Positions 32,398 through 41,431 of a stretch of 57,956 nucleotides of DNA are shown piece by piece. Origin of the DNA: Tidjanibacter sp. (GTDB lineage Bacteria; Bacteroidota; Bacteroidia; Bacteroidales; Rikenellaceae); NCBI GenBank assembly GCA_017648105.1, contig JAGCJH010000073.1:1-57956 (forward strand), read 5' to 3'. The notes below the pieces were generated by a model. It was given only the letters and a program-made list of their open reading frames with translations. It was not told the origin of the DNA and made no database searches. Positions within the stretch are counted from its first letter, which is position 1, and each line of letters begins with the position of its first letter. The translations under genes were made by a program, and so were the position numbers.

Positions 32398-33360
32398 ATG
32401 TACATTATCGAGATTATCTTGGGAGCCGTATTACTCTCACTGGGCGCAAATTTCCTGACAGACGGTGCATCAGCTATCGCTAAAAGGTTGAAAGTATCGG
32501 AGTTCCTCATTGGCGCAACGATTGTAGCGGTAGGCACCTCCACCCCAGAGTTTGTCGTGAGCGTTATGAGTGCCATTGGAGGTCAGAGCGATGTGTCGAT
32601 TGGCAATGTTGTGGGCTCCAACATCTTCAACATCTACGCCATATTGGGCATCACAACCATCATTTCACCCCTTGTGCTAACTCATAAGAACATCCGCCGT
32701 GATATTCCACTCTGCCTCATAACAACTCTCCTTCTCTGCATCCTCGCCCTCGACAGCACACTTTGGGGAGCAGAGAGCAACATTCTCGGGCGTGGCGACG
32801 GCATATTACTGATTGTTCTCTATGGTCTGTTCCTGTGGTTTATGATTCGCTCGGGCAAGCAAGAGGCATCCCCCTCGCCCGAACAGCCTACCACCGAGCA
32901 AGCCAAAAGTACTCCACTATGGCTCTCCATCGTTATGGTCATAGGTGGCTTGGGAGGTCTTGTTTGGGGCTCCGACCTCTTTTTGGATGGCTCTATAATC
33001 CTCGCCCGCAAGGTTGGTCTTAGTGAGGCTGTCATTGGCATTGTGCTCGTTGCTGCTGGCACATCACTCCCCGAGTTCTTTGCCTCCTTCATCTCCGCCC
33101 TAAAAGGCAACACGGAGATTGCATTGGGCAACATCCTCGGCTCCAACATCGCCAATATTCTCCTAATCCTCGGCACAAGTGCAACTATTACCCCTCTGCG
33201 CTTAGGGGGTATCACTCCTGTGGATATGGCTATTATGCTCTCAGCTGTGCTGATGATACTTTTCGCAGCCTTCACTCTTCGCAGCAAACGCATCGACCGC
33301 ATCGAAGGTCTGCTCTTCTTCGCCATCTATGTAACCTACACAATCTACCTGCTCCGATAG
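32398..33360 (+). CDS. Calcium/sodium antiporter (CaCA family)
   Basis: 320 residues, about ten membrane segments in two inverted halves. The two alpha-repeats are clear: GTSTPEFVVSV with GNVVGSNIFN, and GTSLPEFFASF with GNILGSNIANI. The central loop is acidic and polar. It exchanges Ca2+ for Na+ (YrbG/ChaA-like). Followed by two hairpins, the second a terminator shared with the convergent tRNA-His unit. Confidence 0.93.
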   Translation: MYIIEIILGAVLLSLGANFLTDGASAIAKRLKVSEFLIGATIVAVGTSTPEFVVSVMSAIGGQSDVSIGNVVGSNIFNIYAILGITTIISPLVLTHKNIRRDIPLCLITTLLLCILALDSTLWGAESNILGRGDGILLIVLYGLFLWFMIRSGKQEASPSPEQPTTEQAKSTPLWLSIVMVIGGLGGLVWGSDLFLDGSIILARKVGLSEAVIGIVLVAAGTSLPEFFASFISALKGNTEIALGNILGSNIANILLILGTSATITPLRLGGITPVDMAIMLSAVLMILFAAFTLRSKRIDRIEGLLFFAIYVTYTIYLLR

Positions 33361-33375
33361 GTTTCACACATAACA

Positions 33376-33440
33376 ATGCTCCCGATTGTCGGTCGGGAGC
33401 ATAGCACAAAAAAGTCCCATCATTTCTGACGGGACTTTTT
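33376..33440. terminator. Paired hairpins ending antiporter and tRNA-His units
   Basis: Hairpin 1 is ATGCTCCCGA (33376-33385) with TCGGGAGCAT (33393-33402). Hairpin 2 is AAAAAGTCCC (33409-33418) with GGGACTTTTT (33431-33440), plus an inner TCA/TGA. The second has T-runs in both directions. Confidence 0.82.
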
Positions 33441-33447
33441 CTTTTGG

Positions 33448-33521
33448 GGTGACTGATGGGGCTCGAACCCACGACATTTGGAACCACAATCCAACGCTCT
33501 GCCAACTGAGCTACAGTCACC
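33448..33521 (-). tRNA. tRNA-His(GTG)
   Basis: Minus strand. The eight-pair acceptor GGTGACTG/CAGTCACC includes the G-1:C73 pair specific to tRNA-His. D stem GCTC/GAGC, anticodon arm TTGGA-TTGTGGT-TCCAA with anticodon GTG, T loop TTCGAGC. No promoter lies between it and the rpsT stop 48 nt upstream. Confidence 0.95.
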
Positions 33522-33568
33522 ATTTAAGGTCTGTCATCTACCTTGTAGCGCAGACCTGTAACGAACTA

Positions 33569-33820
33569 CTACAAACCGTTTACGTGAACCTGCAAGCCAC
33601 TTTTGAGGTTGGCTGCTTTGTTCTTGTGAATGATGTTGCGTTTAGCAAGTTTGTCCAACATTGCTGCTACTTTGGGAAGAAGAGCCTCAGCAGCTGCTTT
33701 ATCGGTTGTGCCACGCAATGCCTTCACAGCGTTACGGGTTGTTCTGTGGTAGTACTTATTCGCAACCCTGTGTGTTTCGGTTTGGCGAATACGCTTCTTT
33801 GACGACTTGTGATTTGCCAT
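33569..33820 (-). CDS. rpsT: 30S ribosomal protein S20
   Basis: 83 residues from the ATG at 33820 ([18 protein letters not shown]). Basic helical protein with conserved [16 protein letters not shown] and the C-terminal [20 protein letters not shown]. It lies between tRNA-Glu and tRNA-His on the same strand, with the only clear promoter upstream of tRNA-Glu. Confidence 0.97.
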   Translation of the reverse strand: MANHKSSKKRIRQTETHRVANKYYHRTTRNAVKALRGTTDKAAAEALLPKVAAMLDKLAKRNIIHKNKAANLKSGLQVHVNGL

Positions 33821-33854
33821 AATTTTATACTTTTTTAATTTTTTTACACTCTTG

Positions 33855-33926
33855 CAGCCCATAGCAGAGTCGAACTGCTCTTTCAAGAATGAAAATCTTG
33901 CGTCCTAACCGATAGACGAATGGGCC
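33855..33926 (-). tRNA. tRNA-Glu(TTC)
   Basis: Minus strand. Acceptor GGCCCAT/ATGGGCT (G1-U72), anticodon arm CAAGA-TTTTCAT-TCTTG with anticodon TTC, T arm AGCAG-TTCGACT-CTGCT, discriminator G. First element of the tRNA-Glu - rpsT - tRNA-His unit. Confidence 0.95.
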
Positions 33927-33960
33927 CCGCCTACTAAAAGTAGGTTGCTTTTTAGCGGTG

Positions 33961-33990
33961 CAAAGGTAACTAAAAAATCGTGAATTGCAA
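33961..33990 (-). promoter_or_regulatory. Promoter of tRNA-Glu - rpsT - tRNA-His
   Basis: TTG (33990-33988), 19 nt, TACCTTTG (33968-33961) on the minus strand. Predicted start near 33954, followed by a CCTAC/GTAGG hairpin before the tRNA. Confidence 0.78.
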
Positions 33991-34007
33991 ACTATTTCTT
34001 TGTTTTT

Positions 34008-34790
34008 TCACTTTTTTAGTCGCACATTTCCCCTTTCTCTATCAAATTCTATCTGTGTACGCTCGAAAATGCGCCCCATAGCGCCACTCTCGATGAGCAT
34101 TTCGGCTGTGCCGTAGTGAAACTCACCACCCTCAATCATCGCTATCGTATCACACAATTCGATAGCAATCGACAAGTCGTGGGTCGAGAAAAGAATTGCC
34201 TTGCCCTCCTTATGCGCAAGTTTGCGAAGCAGTAGGCAAATCTCATACTTATTGGGCAGGTCGAGGAATGCCGTAGGCTCGTCGAGCAGGATGATGGGGG
34301 TATCTTGCGCCAGCGCTCGGGCAATCATAACCCTCTGCCTCTCGCCATCGCTGAGGCTATCCATCGCAGCATCCGCAAATCCATCCATACCGACCAACGA
34401 GAGCGCCTCTCGCACCTTTGCTCTATCCTCCTCGGCGAGTCTGCCGACCCAGTTGGTATAGGGAGCCCTACCGAGCGAAACGACATCCCAAACGTGGAGA
34501 TTCTGCACCCTCACATCGTCGGTCGAAACGAAGGCTATCTGGCTCGCCACCTCCTTCATAGTGAGTGACGCAACATCTCTGCCATTGATTGTCACCACGC
34601 CCTTCTGTGGCTTAGCAAGGGCAGCAATCGTACGCAAAAGCGTACTCTTACCCGTACCATTACGACCTATCAGGGCGGTCAATTCGCCCCAACCGAAGCC
34701 CACATTGGCATCTGCCACAAGCACCCTATCGCCATAGCCGAGGGTCACATCGTGTAGTTCAATCGTATATATGCGCTCCATCTCTGCCAT
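34008..34790 (-). CDS. ABC transporter ATPase, metal-chelate (FecE/BtuD type)
   Basis: 260 residues. Walker A GRNGTGKSTLL, Q-loop region, signature LSDGERQRVMIARAL, Walker B IILLDEPTAFLD and the H-loop STHD are intact. It energises the importer formed with the adjacent permease and binding protein; gaps are 3-4 nt, so this is one operon. Iron-siderophore, heme or cobalamin are all possible substrates. Confidence 0.92.
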   Translation of the reverse strand: MAEMERIYTIELHDVTLGYGDRVLVADANVGFGWGELTALIGRNGTGKSTLLRTIAALAKPQKGVVTINGRDVASLTMKEVASQIAFVSTDDVRVQNLHVWDVVSLGRAPYTNWVGRLAEEDRAKVREALSLVGMDGFADAAMDSLSDGERQRVMIARALAQDTPIILLDEPTAFLDLPNKYEICLLLRKLAHKEGKAILFSTHDLSIAIELCDTIAMIEGGEFHYGTAEMLIESGAMGRIFERTQIEFDRERGNVRLKK

Positions 34791-34793
34791 TGC

Positions 34794-35813
34794 CTACATC
34801 ATCATTTTACGGTTACGGAAAATCACAACCACAACGACTGGGATGCCCACAAGAGCCGAGATGGTATTTATGGGTAGCGCAAGGTCGCTGGCGGGAAGCC
34901 CAGAAGCGATATCGCAGAGAAGCATAATGGTCGTACCGCACAACATCGTAGCGGGAACGAGCACTCTATGGTCTGCCTCACGGAAGAGCATCCTTGCAAT
35001 GTGTGGTACAGCCAAGCCCACAAAACCGATAGGTCCGCAGTATGCCGTAATCGTACCTGCCAACATCACGGTAGTGATAGTAACCATCAGTCGTGTGCGC
35101 TTTATATTGAGTCCCATTGTGCGAGCGTAGTTCTCGCCCAGCAGGAGAATATTCAGGGGTTTAATCAGAAGTACCGAGATGACCAAGCCCACCAAGATAA
35201 TGGGCACCACAATCCAGAGTTGCGAAAGGGTAACACCTCCAAGCGAGCCCATAGTCCACACCACAAAAGATTTAACAGCTCCCTCGGGCGAAAGGTACTG
35301 CATAATCTCCACAAGTGCAGTTGCGGCACTGCCAAACATCATACCGAGAATCAACACGGTCATAATATTCTTAATGCGTGAGGTCACAGCCATAACTACG
35401 AGCATAATGGCTGCCGAGCCAATCCACGCAGCACCCGCCACGCCTACGCTCTGCACCACAGGATCGGAGGCAGAAATACCAATAAGGGGCAAACCCATAA
35501 GCATAACCGACACACCAAGACTTGCACCCGAACTCACACCAAGCACATAGGGACCTGCCAGAGGGTTGCGGAAGAGGGTCTGCATCTGCAAACCGACCGT
35601 CGAGAGTGCAGCACCCGCAAGGATTGCCATCACAGCCTTTGGCAGTCGGAAACCTCTGACAATCATACCCATAGTCGCATCGCCCTCGCCCAGCAATCCA
35701 TTCCACACCTCACGGGGAGATATAGCGACACTACCCACCACCAAGTCCACAAAGAACAGGAGGATGGTTGCAACAACAAGGAGCACGAAGAGTATGGTAT
35801 TTCGTTTTGTCAT
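34794..35813 (-). CDS. ABC transporter permease, FecCD family
   Basis: 339 residues with about ten membrane segments. FecCD landmarks: RLPKAVMAILAGAALSTVGL, NPLAGPYVLGVSSGA, and the C-terminal GPIGFVGLAVPHIARML and CDIASGLPASDLALPINTIS. It forms the transmembrane channel of the metal-chelate importer. Single permease gene, so presumably a homodimer. Confidence 0.93.
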   Translation of the reverse strand: MTKRNTILFVLLVVATILLFFVDLVVGSVAISPREVWNGLLGEGDATMGMIVRGFRLPKAVMAILAGAALSTVGLQMQTLFRNPLAGPYVLGVSSGASLGVSVMLMGLPLIGISASDPVVQSVGVAGAAWIGSAAIMLVVMAVTSRIKNIMTVLILGMMFGSAATALVEIMQYLSPEGAVKSFVVWTMGSLGGVTLSQLWIVVPIILVGLVISVLLIKPLNILLLGENYARTMGLNIKRTRLMVTITTVMLAGTITAYCGPIGFVGLAVPHIARMLFREADHRVLVPATMLCGTTIMLLCDIASGLPASDLALPINTISALVGIPVVVVVIFRNRKMMM

Positions 35814-35817
35814 TCGC

Positions 35818-36960
35818 CTATTTCAGTTGTTCGTAGTAATACAATTGGTGACCATTTGCCCTCTCGGGATGGAGGATGGAGATAAGGTCTGCCAAGACCA
35901 CATCCGCCCTCAGTGCGCCACTCTCCCAGAAGTCACTACCACCCGCCGAGGTGCTTCGTGCGGTGCAATTATAGACCTTGCCATTGAGCACCACCGAGGT
36001 GGTTGCAAACTTTGGATTCTCGCCCACAAGGTGCGCCATTGTGCGTGCAGCATTGGGGTGAAGCCAGTAGTCCGCTTGCGAGAGATAGACAAAAGCACTC
36101 TCGCCACTAATGGGGCGTGAGATTTTACTCCCGCTGCCACCACAAGCATACCTACCGCCCGCATCCTCAATAAGCCTCACGACATAACTATTATCGGCAG
36201 GTACAAACCACATATCCTTATATGGCGAGTTGAGCATAACCCTTGGGCGCTCGCTCACATCGAGCATTGCAAGACGCAGGCTCTCATATCTCTCGGCAAT
36301 CTCGCCAAAGAGTTCCTCAGCCTCCTCCCTAAGTCCCAGAATTTCGCCAAAAGCCACCACCCACTCGCTCTTACCCAGAGGCGAAAGCTCTGCGTGGTCG
36401 GCTACATAGAGGTAGGGAATGGCGAGCTCTTCGAGTTTTGAGGAGAGCGCATCGTTCTCGCCCGCTGTGCCATAGATAAAGACCACATCAGGTTGAAGGG
36501 CTGCCAGCACCTCAAAGTTTATATTCGTATCATAGCCCACCTCACGCACGCCTCCCGAGGCGAAGGCTTCGGCTATGTGATGGTTGGAGATATACTCCTT
36601 GCCACTCACGCCCACAATCTTCTCCACCTCGCCAAGCGCATCAATGAAGGCTATGTGGCTCGACGAAAGGCACACAATCCTCTCGGGCTCGGAGGCTACA
36701 ACAGTCCCCTTAAAACCCTCGGGAGCACTCTCGCCATTGCGAGCGATGAACACCTCCTTAACCACACCCTCAGCGCCCTGCCACGGTGTCAGCACACGCA
36801 ACACAGTGGATGCACCCTCGGTAGCGACAATCTCAAAACCCTTCGCCTCGTGGGGCACATAGACCACCTCGCCCCACTCCACCGCTGAGTGCCCCGCAGG
36901 GCAACCCCACAGCCCCAAGAGCAGAGCCACAGACAAAAGGTATGTAAAGATTTTCGACAT
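35818..36960 (-). CDS. Metal-chelate ABC substrate-binding lipoprotein
   Basis: 380 residues. Lipobox LLGLWGC gives acylated Cys19. Two lobes of the helical-backbone binding-protein fold: PERIVCLSSSHIAFIDALG and the downstream VREVGYDTNINFEVLAALQPDVVF. It delivers an iron or cobalamin chelate to the permease. First gene of the three-gene operon. Its -7 box TACCTTTG (36974-36967) puts the predicted transcription start exactly on the A of the ATG. Confidence 0.92.
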   Translation of the reverse strand: MSKIFTYLLSVALLLGLWGCPAGHSAVEWGEVVYVPHEAKGFEIVATEGASTVLRVLTPWQGAEGVVKEVFIARNGESAPEGFKGTVVASEPERIVCLSSSHIAFIDALGEVEKIVGVSGKEYISNHHIAEAFASGGVREVGYDTNINFEVLAALQPDVVFIYGTAGENDALSSKLEELAIPYLYVADHAELSPLGKSEWVVAFGEILGLREEAEELFGEIAERYESLRLAMLDVSERPRVMLNSPYKDMWFVPADNSYVVRLIEDAGGRYACGGSGSKISRPISGESAFVYLSQADYWLHPNAARTMAHLVGENPKFATTSVVLNGKVYNCTARSTSAGGSDFWESGALRADVVLADLISILHPERANGHQLYYYEQLK

Positions 36961-36966
36961 AGACTA

Positions 36967-36974
36967 CAAAGGTA
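36967..36974 (-). promoter_or_regulatory. -7 element of the ABC importer operon
   Basis: TACCTTTG on the minus strand; six nt separate it from the ATG. Predicted start at 36960 is the first base of the start codon. No TTG at 19-20 nt; the AGTTGAAAATTGA-type intergenic sequence occupies that place. Confidence 0.6.
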
Positions 36975-37015
36975 CGAATAAAGTTGAGAATTGAAAGTTG
37001 AACAAAAAGAAAATT

Positions 37016-37038
37016 CCCCTCTCTATTTTAGAGAGGGG
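37016..37038. repeat. Intergenic hairpin related to the two-hairpin repeat
   Basis: CCCCTCTCTA (37016-37025) pairs perfectly with TAGAGAGGGG (37029-37038), loop TTT. On the minus strand the sequence (CCCCCTCTC...GAGGGGAATTTT) resembles hairpin B of the repeat at 46065-46109. Confidence 0.5.
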
Positions 37039-37061
37039 GCATATTGACAGTGGATTATCAG

Positions 37062-37091
37062 TTGGCGGTTGTGAAAAAAATCCTACCTTTG
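37062..37091 (+). promoter_or_regulatory. Promoter of gtrA-like gene
   Basis: TTG 37062-37064, 19 nt, TACCTTTG 37084-37091. Predicted start near 37098, leader about 20 nt. Confidence 0.78.
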
Positions 37092-37117
37092 CGCCGAGAA
37101 ACAAAAACAAGACTACT

Positions 37118-37528
37118 ATGAAGAACAACCGCAAAGAGTTTTTGAGAGTATTCAAATTTGTACTCTTCTCGGCAAGCGCAGGCATCATCCAAATGGGCTC
37201 CTTTGCGCTCCTCACAGAGCTTACCTCGTGGCGCTACTATGCTTGCTACCTATCCTCGCTATTGCTCTCCATTTTATGGAACTTCACGCTCAACCGCAAA
37301 TTTACCTTCCATTCGTCGGCAAACATCCCCGCTGCGATGTTGAAGGTGCTCGGTTACTACTGCATATTCACCCCCACCACAACCATCCTCGGTAATTTTT
37401 TGGCGGAGGATTTACTCTGGAACGACTACATCGTCACGGGACTCAATATGCTCCTCAACCTCTCGACCGAGTACCTCTTTCAGAGATTTGTGGTCTATCG
37501 AGGCAAAATTGACAACGCAAGCAAATAA
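37118..37528 (+). CDS. GtrA family membrane protein
   Basis: 136 residues from the ATG at 37118, just after the promoter; the longer frame from 36998 is upstream of it. Four hydrophobic segments, with FVLFSASAGIIQMGSFALL, LSSLLLSILWNFTLNRKFTF and the terminal YLFQRFVVYR typical of GtrA. Members are thought to flip or organise lipid-linked sugars for surface glycans. A GT2 glycosyltransferase that could be a functional partner is at 54259-55188, not adjacent. Confidence 0.85.
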   Translation: MKNNRKEFLRVFKFVLFSASAGIIQMGSFALLTELTSWRYYACYLSSLLLSILWNFTLNRKFTFHSSANIPAAMLKVLGYYCIFTPTTTILGNFLAEDLLWNDYIVTGLNMLLNLSTEYLFQRFVVYRGKIDNASK

Positions 37529-37535
37529 TAGACAA

Positions 37536-37563
37536 AAAAAGGTATGCTTCGGCATACCTTTTT
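37536..37563. terminator. Bidirectional terminator, gtrA-like / rmuC
   Basis: AAAAAGGTATGC (37536-37547) pairs with GCATACCTTTTT (37552-37563), TTCG tetraloop. Confidence 0.9.
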
Positions 37564-37569
37564 CATTTC

Positions 37570-38913
37570 CTAAGCCTCCGTATCTGCAGGTAGTTGTTTG
37601 GCGGTCTTGATACCCAACGACTTGATATCCTCCGCTTTTTTCAGCAAGTTACCTCTACCAGTGGAGAGCTTGCCGTATGCCTCGTTATACTTCTCCTGCG
37701 CCTTTGTGAGCGACGAGCCAACATCCTGCAAATCCTTCACAAAGCTACAAAGTTTATCATATAGCTTACCCGTCTCCTCGGCAATCATCAGGGCATTTTT
37801 GGTCTGCTTATCACGAGTCCATAGTTGATACATAAGTTTCAGTACGGAGATAAGGTGGGTAGGACTTATGATGACAATATGCTGTTGGTATGCCTTCTCC
37901 CAGAGAGTCGTATCGGCATTCATTGCAGCCATATATGCGCCCTCGTTGGGGATGAACATCATCACAAAATCCGCAGCGTCCTTCACATAGCGCTGATATT
38001 GTTTTGCAGTAAGTTCCTTGACGTGATTGGTAACGGAGAGAAGGTGTGCTGCGAGTTCTCTCTCACGCTCCTCCTCGGTAGTAGCATTGACATAATTGAC
38101 ATAAGCAGTGAGCGACACCTTCGAGTCGATAACAATATGCTTACCCTCGGGCAGGTGGAAAATCACATCGGGTCGCAAGAGATTGCTCTCCTCGCCCACA
38201 ATCTTCGTACCGTCGGCATTGTGGGTCGCCTGCATCGTAAAGTTCACACCCTCCTCCAAACCCGACTTTTCGAGTATCTGGCGGAGAATCATCTCGCCCC
38301 AGTCGCCCTGCACCTTGCTATTACCACGCAGTGCATCCGTCAATTCTCGTGCCTCACGAGAGATGGTAGCATTGAGTTCGGTAAGCTGTCGCAGGCTCTC
38401 ACGCAGCGACTTAACCTCCACTGCCTCATTGGTGTAGCACTCGTCGATTTTCTTTTGCAGACCCTCCAAATTTGCCTTAAAGGGAGCGAGAATCTCGCCC
38501 AAGCGCTCCTCGTTGTTCTTCTTGAAACTCTGCGACTTCTCTTCGAGGATTGCGGAGGCGAGTTCTTTGAAATTTTGTTCGCTCTCCTTGCGCATAATGG
38601 CACGCTGCTCGCTCTCCTGACGGAGTTGTTCGCCCAAGCGAGCATTCTCAGCACGGAGTTTTGCAATCTCCTCCTGCTTTGCCCTATCACTCTCCACGAG
38701 GGGTTCAAGCACCGCCACACGCTCCTGCAAACGAGCACGCTCCACACTCACTGCGGAGTTCTCACCACGCAGAGCCACATTCTCCTCCTCCAAGGCTTTA
38801 TTACGAGCAGTCTGTGTGCCCAGAGCGTGACGATTGGGGTGAAGATAGAGCATCACAACGATGCCAAGCGAGAAAGCCACCAAGAGGGCTATTGCGATAT
38901 AAAGTGTCTGCAT
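37570..38913 (-). CDS. rmuC: RmuC family DNA recombination protein
   Basis: 447 residues. One N-terminal membrane segment (LYIAIALLVAFSLGIVVMLYL), a long coiled coil (about 35-200), then the RmuC nuclease-like domain (KVQGDWGEMILRQILEKSGL, LRPDVIFHLPEGKHIVIDSK, FVMMFIPNEGAY). RmuC limits rearrangements at inverted repeats in E. coli. It starts 25 nt after glpC, so it is likely cotranscribed with glpABC, an unexpected pairing. Confidence 0.93.
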   Translation of the reverse strand: MQTLYIAIALLVAFSLGIVVMLYLHPNRHALGTQTARNKALEEENVALRGENSAVSVERARLQERVAVLEPLVESDRAKQEEIAKLRAENARLGEQLRQESEQRAIMRKESEQNFKELASAILEEKSQSFKKNNEERLGEILAPFKANLEGLQKKIDECYTNEAVEVKSLRESLRQLTELNATISREARELTDALRGNSKVQGDWGEMILRQILEKSGLEEGVNFTMQATHNADGTKIVGEESNLLRPDVIFHLPEGKHIVIDSKVSLTAYVNYVNATTEEERERELAAHLLSVTNHVKELTAKQYQRYVKDAADFVMMFIPNEGAYMAAMNADTTLWEKAYQQHIVIISPTHLISVLKLMYQLWTRDKQTKNALMIAEETGKLYDKLCSFVKDLQDVGSSLTKAQEKYNEAYGKLSTGRGNLLKKAEDIKSLGIKTAKQLPADTEA

Positions 38914-38938
38914 ATTATTACTATTTGGGTTTTATTTT

Positions 38939-40192
38939 CTATTTCAAATCATTCAACTTTCGTGTTGCCTCAACATCTATCGCCTCGGCAAGTATGTTTA
39001 TCGGGTGGAGCACCTTCACAGAGGTGGACATCTCAATCTGTCCCTTACAAGTCTCGCAGTCGGTAGCCACACAATCCACTCCGAGCGACTCAATGTGGGC
39101 AAAGAGGCTCTCACCTATCGCCTGCGAGTAGTTGTAATTCTCCCGTTTGAGTCCGTATGTTCCCGCCATACCGCAACACTGCGAGGGGAGCAAGAGGAGT
39201 TCCAAACCCTCTATCATCCTCAGCAGAGATGTGGAGTATATCGACCATCCGAGTTTCTCGATGTGGCAAGCGAAGTGATATGCCACCCTCATCTTAAAGT
39301 CCTTACGGAAAGCGAGTTTTATATTTCCACGCTCCATCTGGCGGTAGATAAATCGTGTGGCTAGCGAAATGGAGCTTCTCACATCGTGATTGTCGAGCCC
39401 CAAGATATGTTCATACTCATCCCTCAGTGCAAAGGCACAACTCGAAGAGGTTGCAATCACTCGCCTACCCTCGCCCACCTCACGGCGAATCTCCGCAAGA
39501 TTGCGCTTTGCATCCGCAGTTGCCTGCGAGAGCATACCACTCGCAATTTTGGTCATACCGCAGCACCTCTCGCCCTCCATAAGCCTCACGCCAAAGCCCA
39601 CAGCATTGAGCACCTTTACGAGATCTTTGCCGAGCTGGGGGTCGTTGTAGTTGGCATAGCAACCGTGAAAATAGGTCACGCTCCTGCCATACTTACTCTG
39701 CTCCGCAAGGGCATTTTTCGCAAACCAAGTTGTGAATTTCTCCTCGGCATAGCGAGGTAGGATGCGACGGTGGTCAATAGCAAGCAGCGTATCCATAGCC
39801 CCTCTAATGGGTTTCGACTCCAAAGCCCTATTGAGCATAGGTGCCACCCTCGTAGCCACCGAACCCACAAGGTCGGTATTGGCAAAGAGCACATCCCTCA
39901 GTTTGGGCACGCCTCGGCTATTCTTCGCACGAGCCAGCGCAATAATGTCGCCAATCCTCACTCCCGAGGGACACGACACCTCACAGCGTTTGCAGTTGAG
40001 GCAATACCTCAGCGCCTCGTCGTAGTATTTGGGCTCTTTGAGACGATAGCGCTCGCCATCGGCACCAGCCTGTTTGGGACCCGGGTAGAAGGGATTGACC
40101 TCCAACATTGGGCAATAGACAGTGCAAATTGTACACTTGGTACACTGCTCGAAGTTGCCAGCACTTATGTTTCTACTCTCCTGTTTTTTCAT
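38939..40192 (-). CDS. glpC: Anaerobic glycerol-3-phosphate dehydrogenase subunit C
   Basis: 417 residues. Two N-terminal 4Fe-4S motifs (CTKCTICTVYC and CLNCKRCEVSC) are followed by two CCG domains (YFHGCYANYNDP with ERCCGM, and YHFACH with QCCGMAGTYG). GlpC anchors the GlpAB dimer at the membrane and passes electrons to menaquinone. Starts 3 nt after glpB. Confidence 0.93.
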   Translation of the reverse strand: MKKQESRNISAGNFEQCTKCTICTVYCPMLEVNPFYPGPKQAGADGERYRLKEPKYYDEALRYCLNCKRCEVSCPSGVRIGDIIALARAKNSRGVPKLRDVLFANTDLVGSVATRVAPMLNRALESKPIRGAMDTLLAIDHRRILPRYAEEKFTTWFAKNALAEQSKYGRSVTYFHGCYANYNDPQLGKDLVKVLNAVGFGVRLMEGERCCGMTKIASGMLSQATADAKRNLAEIRREVGEGRRVIATSSSCAFALRDEYEHILGLDNHDVRSSISLATRFIYRQMERGNIKLAFRKDFKMRVAYHFACHIEKLGWSIYSTSLLRMIEGLELLLLPSQCCGMAGTYGLKRENYNYSQAIGESLFAHIESLGVDCVATDCETCKGQIEMSTSVKVLHPINILAEAIDVEATRKLNDLK

Positions 40193-40195
40193 AGC

Positions 40196-41431
40196 CTACT
40201 TATGCTTATAAGCCAGTATATTCTCGGCAACCATCAGTGCCGTAGCAATCACAACGCCTGCACCACATCCCTCCTTCACAGCATCTGCGCCCGAGAGAAT
40301 AGAGCCCACAGCATAGAGGTTTTCGACCACCCTACCATCAATCATAGGGTGTAGTTCCGAATCGGTAGCGACACCAAACTTCTGGAATGGCTGAGCATCC
40401 AAAATATCGTCGGCATACCACTCCTTGCGAGCCATCTGTGGCACAACATCGAGTCCCAAGATAGGCTCATAGACCTCCTCGGGGGTTGCAACAATGCCCC
40501 TTCCGAAAAAGCTGCCCGTGGCAAGGATGTAATTTTCCGCCACAAACTCCTCCTCTTCGTGGTTGGCAGTATTGAGGCTCACAATCCTACTCTCATCAAT
40601 CGTGCATCCCACAACCCTATCGCCACCGATAAAGACACCACCGAGCGACTGGAACGCATCCGTGAGGCGCTTTTGCATCCTCACACCCGACGCCGAGGCA
40701 GACACCGTAGCCGCAACCTTAACCTTGCGACCAACAATCTCCTCAACAATTTGAAGTCCTCGCTCCTCACCAAGTCCAAAAATAGCGGGCAGGAGCACAA
40801 GGTCTTCATCCTCCACAAGAGCCTTAACCCTCTGGGCAAACTCCCTGAGAGGCGAGCCTTTGAGTGTGCGAGAGAGATTCACGGCACGCATCTCCGTAGC
40901 ACTCTGTCGGAGCCTATTGAACTCCGCAAGCGAAATCTCCCTAATGTGGCACTCCAAGCCCATCTGCTCCAAACCTTTGGCAATAAACTCGGGATAGAAA
41001 TCCAAATATCCCTCGATAGCCACAATTACCACACTCCTATACTCCGACACGCCCACAGCCTCAAATGTCACATACTCATCCATTGTGAGCCAAGCGGGTT
41101 TGAGCGCACCAAGTGGAGTGAGGCGCAGATGATTTGCCTCAGCACTACCCACAAGGGGCATTCCCGCACGAGCGAAAATATCCTTTGTCTGTTCCGTATA
41201 GCGAGCAATCTTCTTGGGGTCAATCTTACTATAAGGATGGTCGGGGTTATGCTCCGCAATCGAGCCCACTGCCGCCATACCCTCCGACCAGAACTCAAAC
41301 GAGCCCGAGCAGAAGTGAAGCGCACTCTTACCCGACGAGATGATAGCCACACGAGAGCCACTGCGAGCCAGCTCTATACCACTCACAAGACCTGCAAGTC
41401 CGCCTCCTATGATGATGGTATCGTATCTCAT
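40196..41431 (-). CDS. glpB: Anaerobic glycerol-3-phosphate dehydrogenase subunit B
   Basis: 411 residues. N-terminal FAD-binding motif TIIIGGGLAGLVSGIELA, LHFCSGSFEFW near residue 40, and the C-terminal NLYAVGSILSGAD match GlpB. It is the FMN/FAD subunit linking GlpA and GlpC. The ATG overlaps the glpA stop by four bases. Confidence 0.92.
   Translation of the reverse strand: MRYDTIIIGGGLAGLVSGIELARSGSRVAIISSGKSALHFCSGSFEFWSEGMAAVGSIAEHNPDHPYSKIDPKKIARYTEQTKDIFARAGMPLVGSAEANHLRLTPLGALKPAWLTMDEYVTFEAVGVSEYRSVVIVAIEGYLDFYPEFIAKGLEQMGLECHIREISLAEFNRLRQSATEMRAVNLSRTLKGSPLREFAQRVKALVEDEDLVLLPAIFGLGEERGLQIVEEIVGRKVKVAATVSASASGVRMQKRLTDAFQSLGGVFIGGDRVVGCTIDESRIVSLNTANHEEEEFVAENYILATGSFFGRGIVATPEEVYEPILGLDVVPQMARKEWYADDILDAQPFQKFGVATDSELHPMIDGRVVENLYAVGSILSGADAVKEGCGAGVVIATALMVAENILAYKHK

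Noticed and set aside
16203-33926. G1-U72 wobble in three of six tRNAs as a novel feature
   Set aside because: From memory this also occurs in Bacteroides tRNAs, for example tRNA-Glu, so it is probably a lineage trait and not an anomaly here.
34008-36960. Cobalamin riboswitch for the ABC importer
   Set aside because: The operon promoter lies six bases before the start codon, leaving no leader for a riboswitch.
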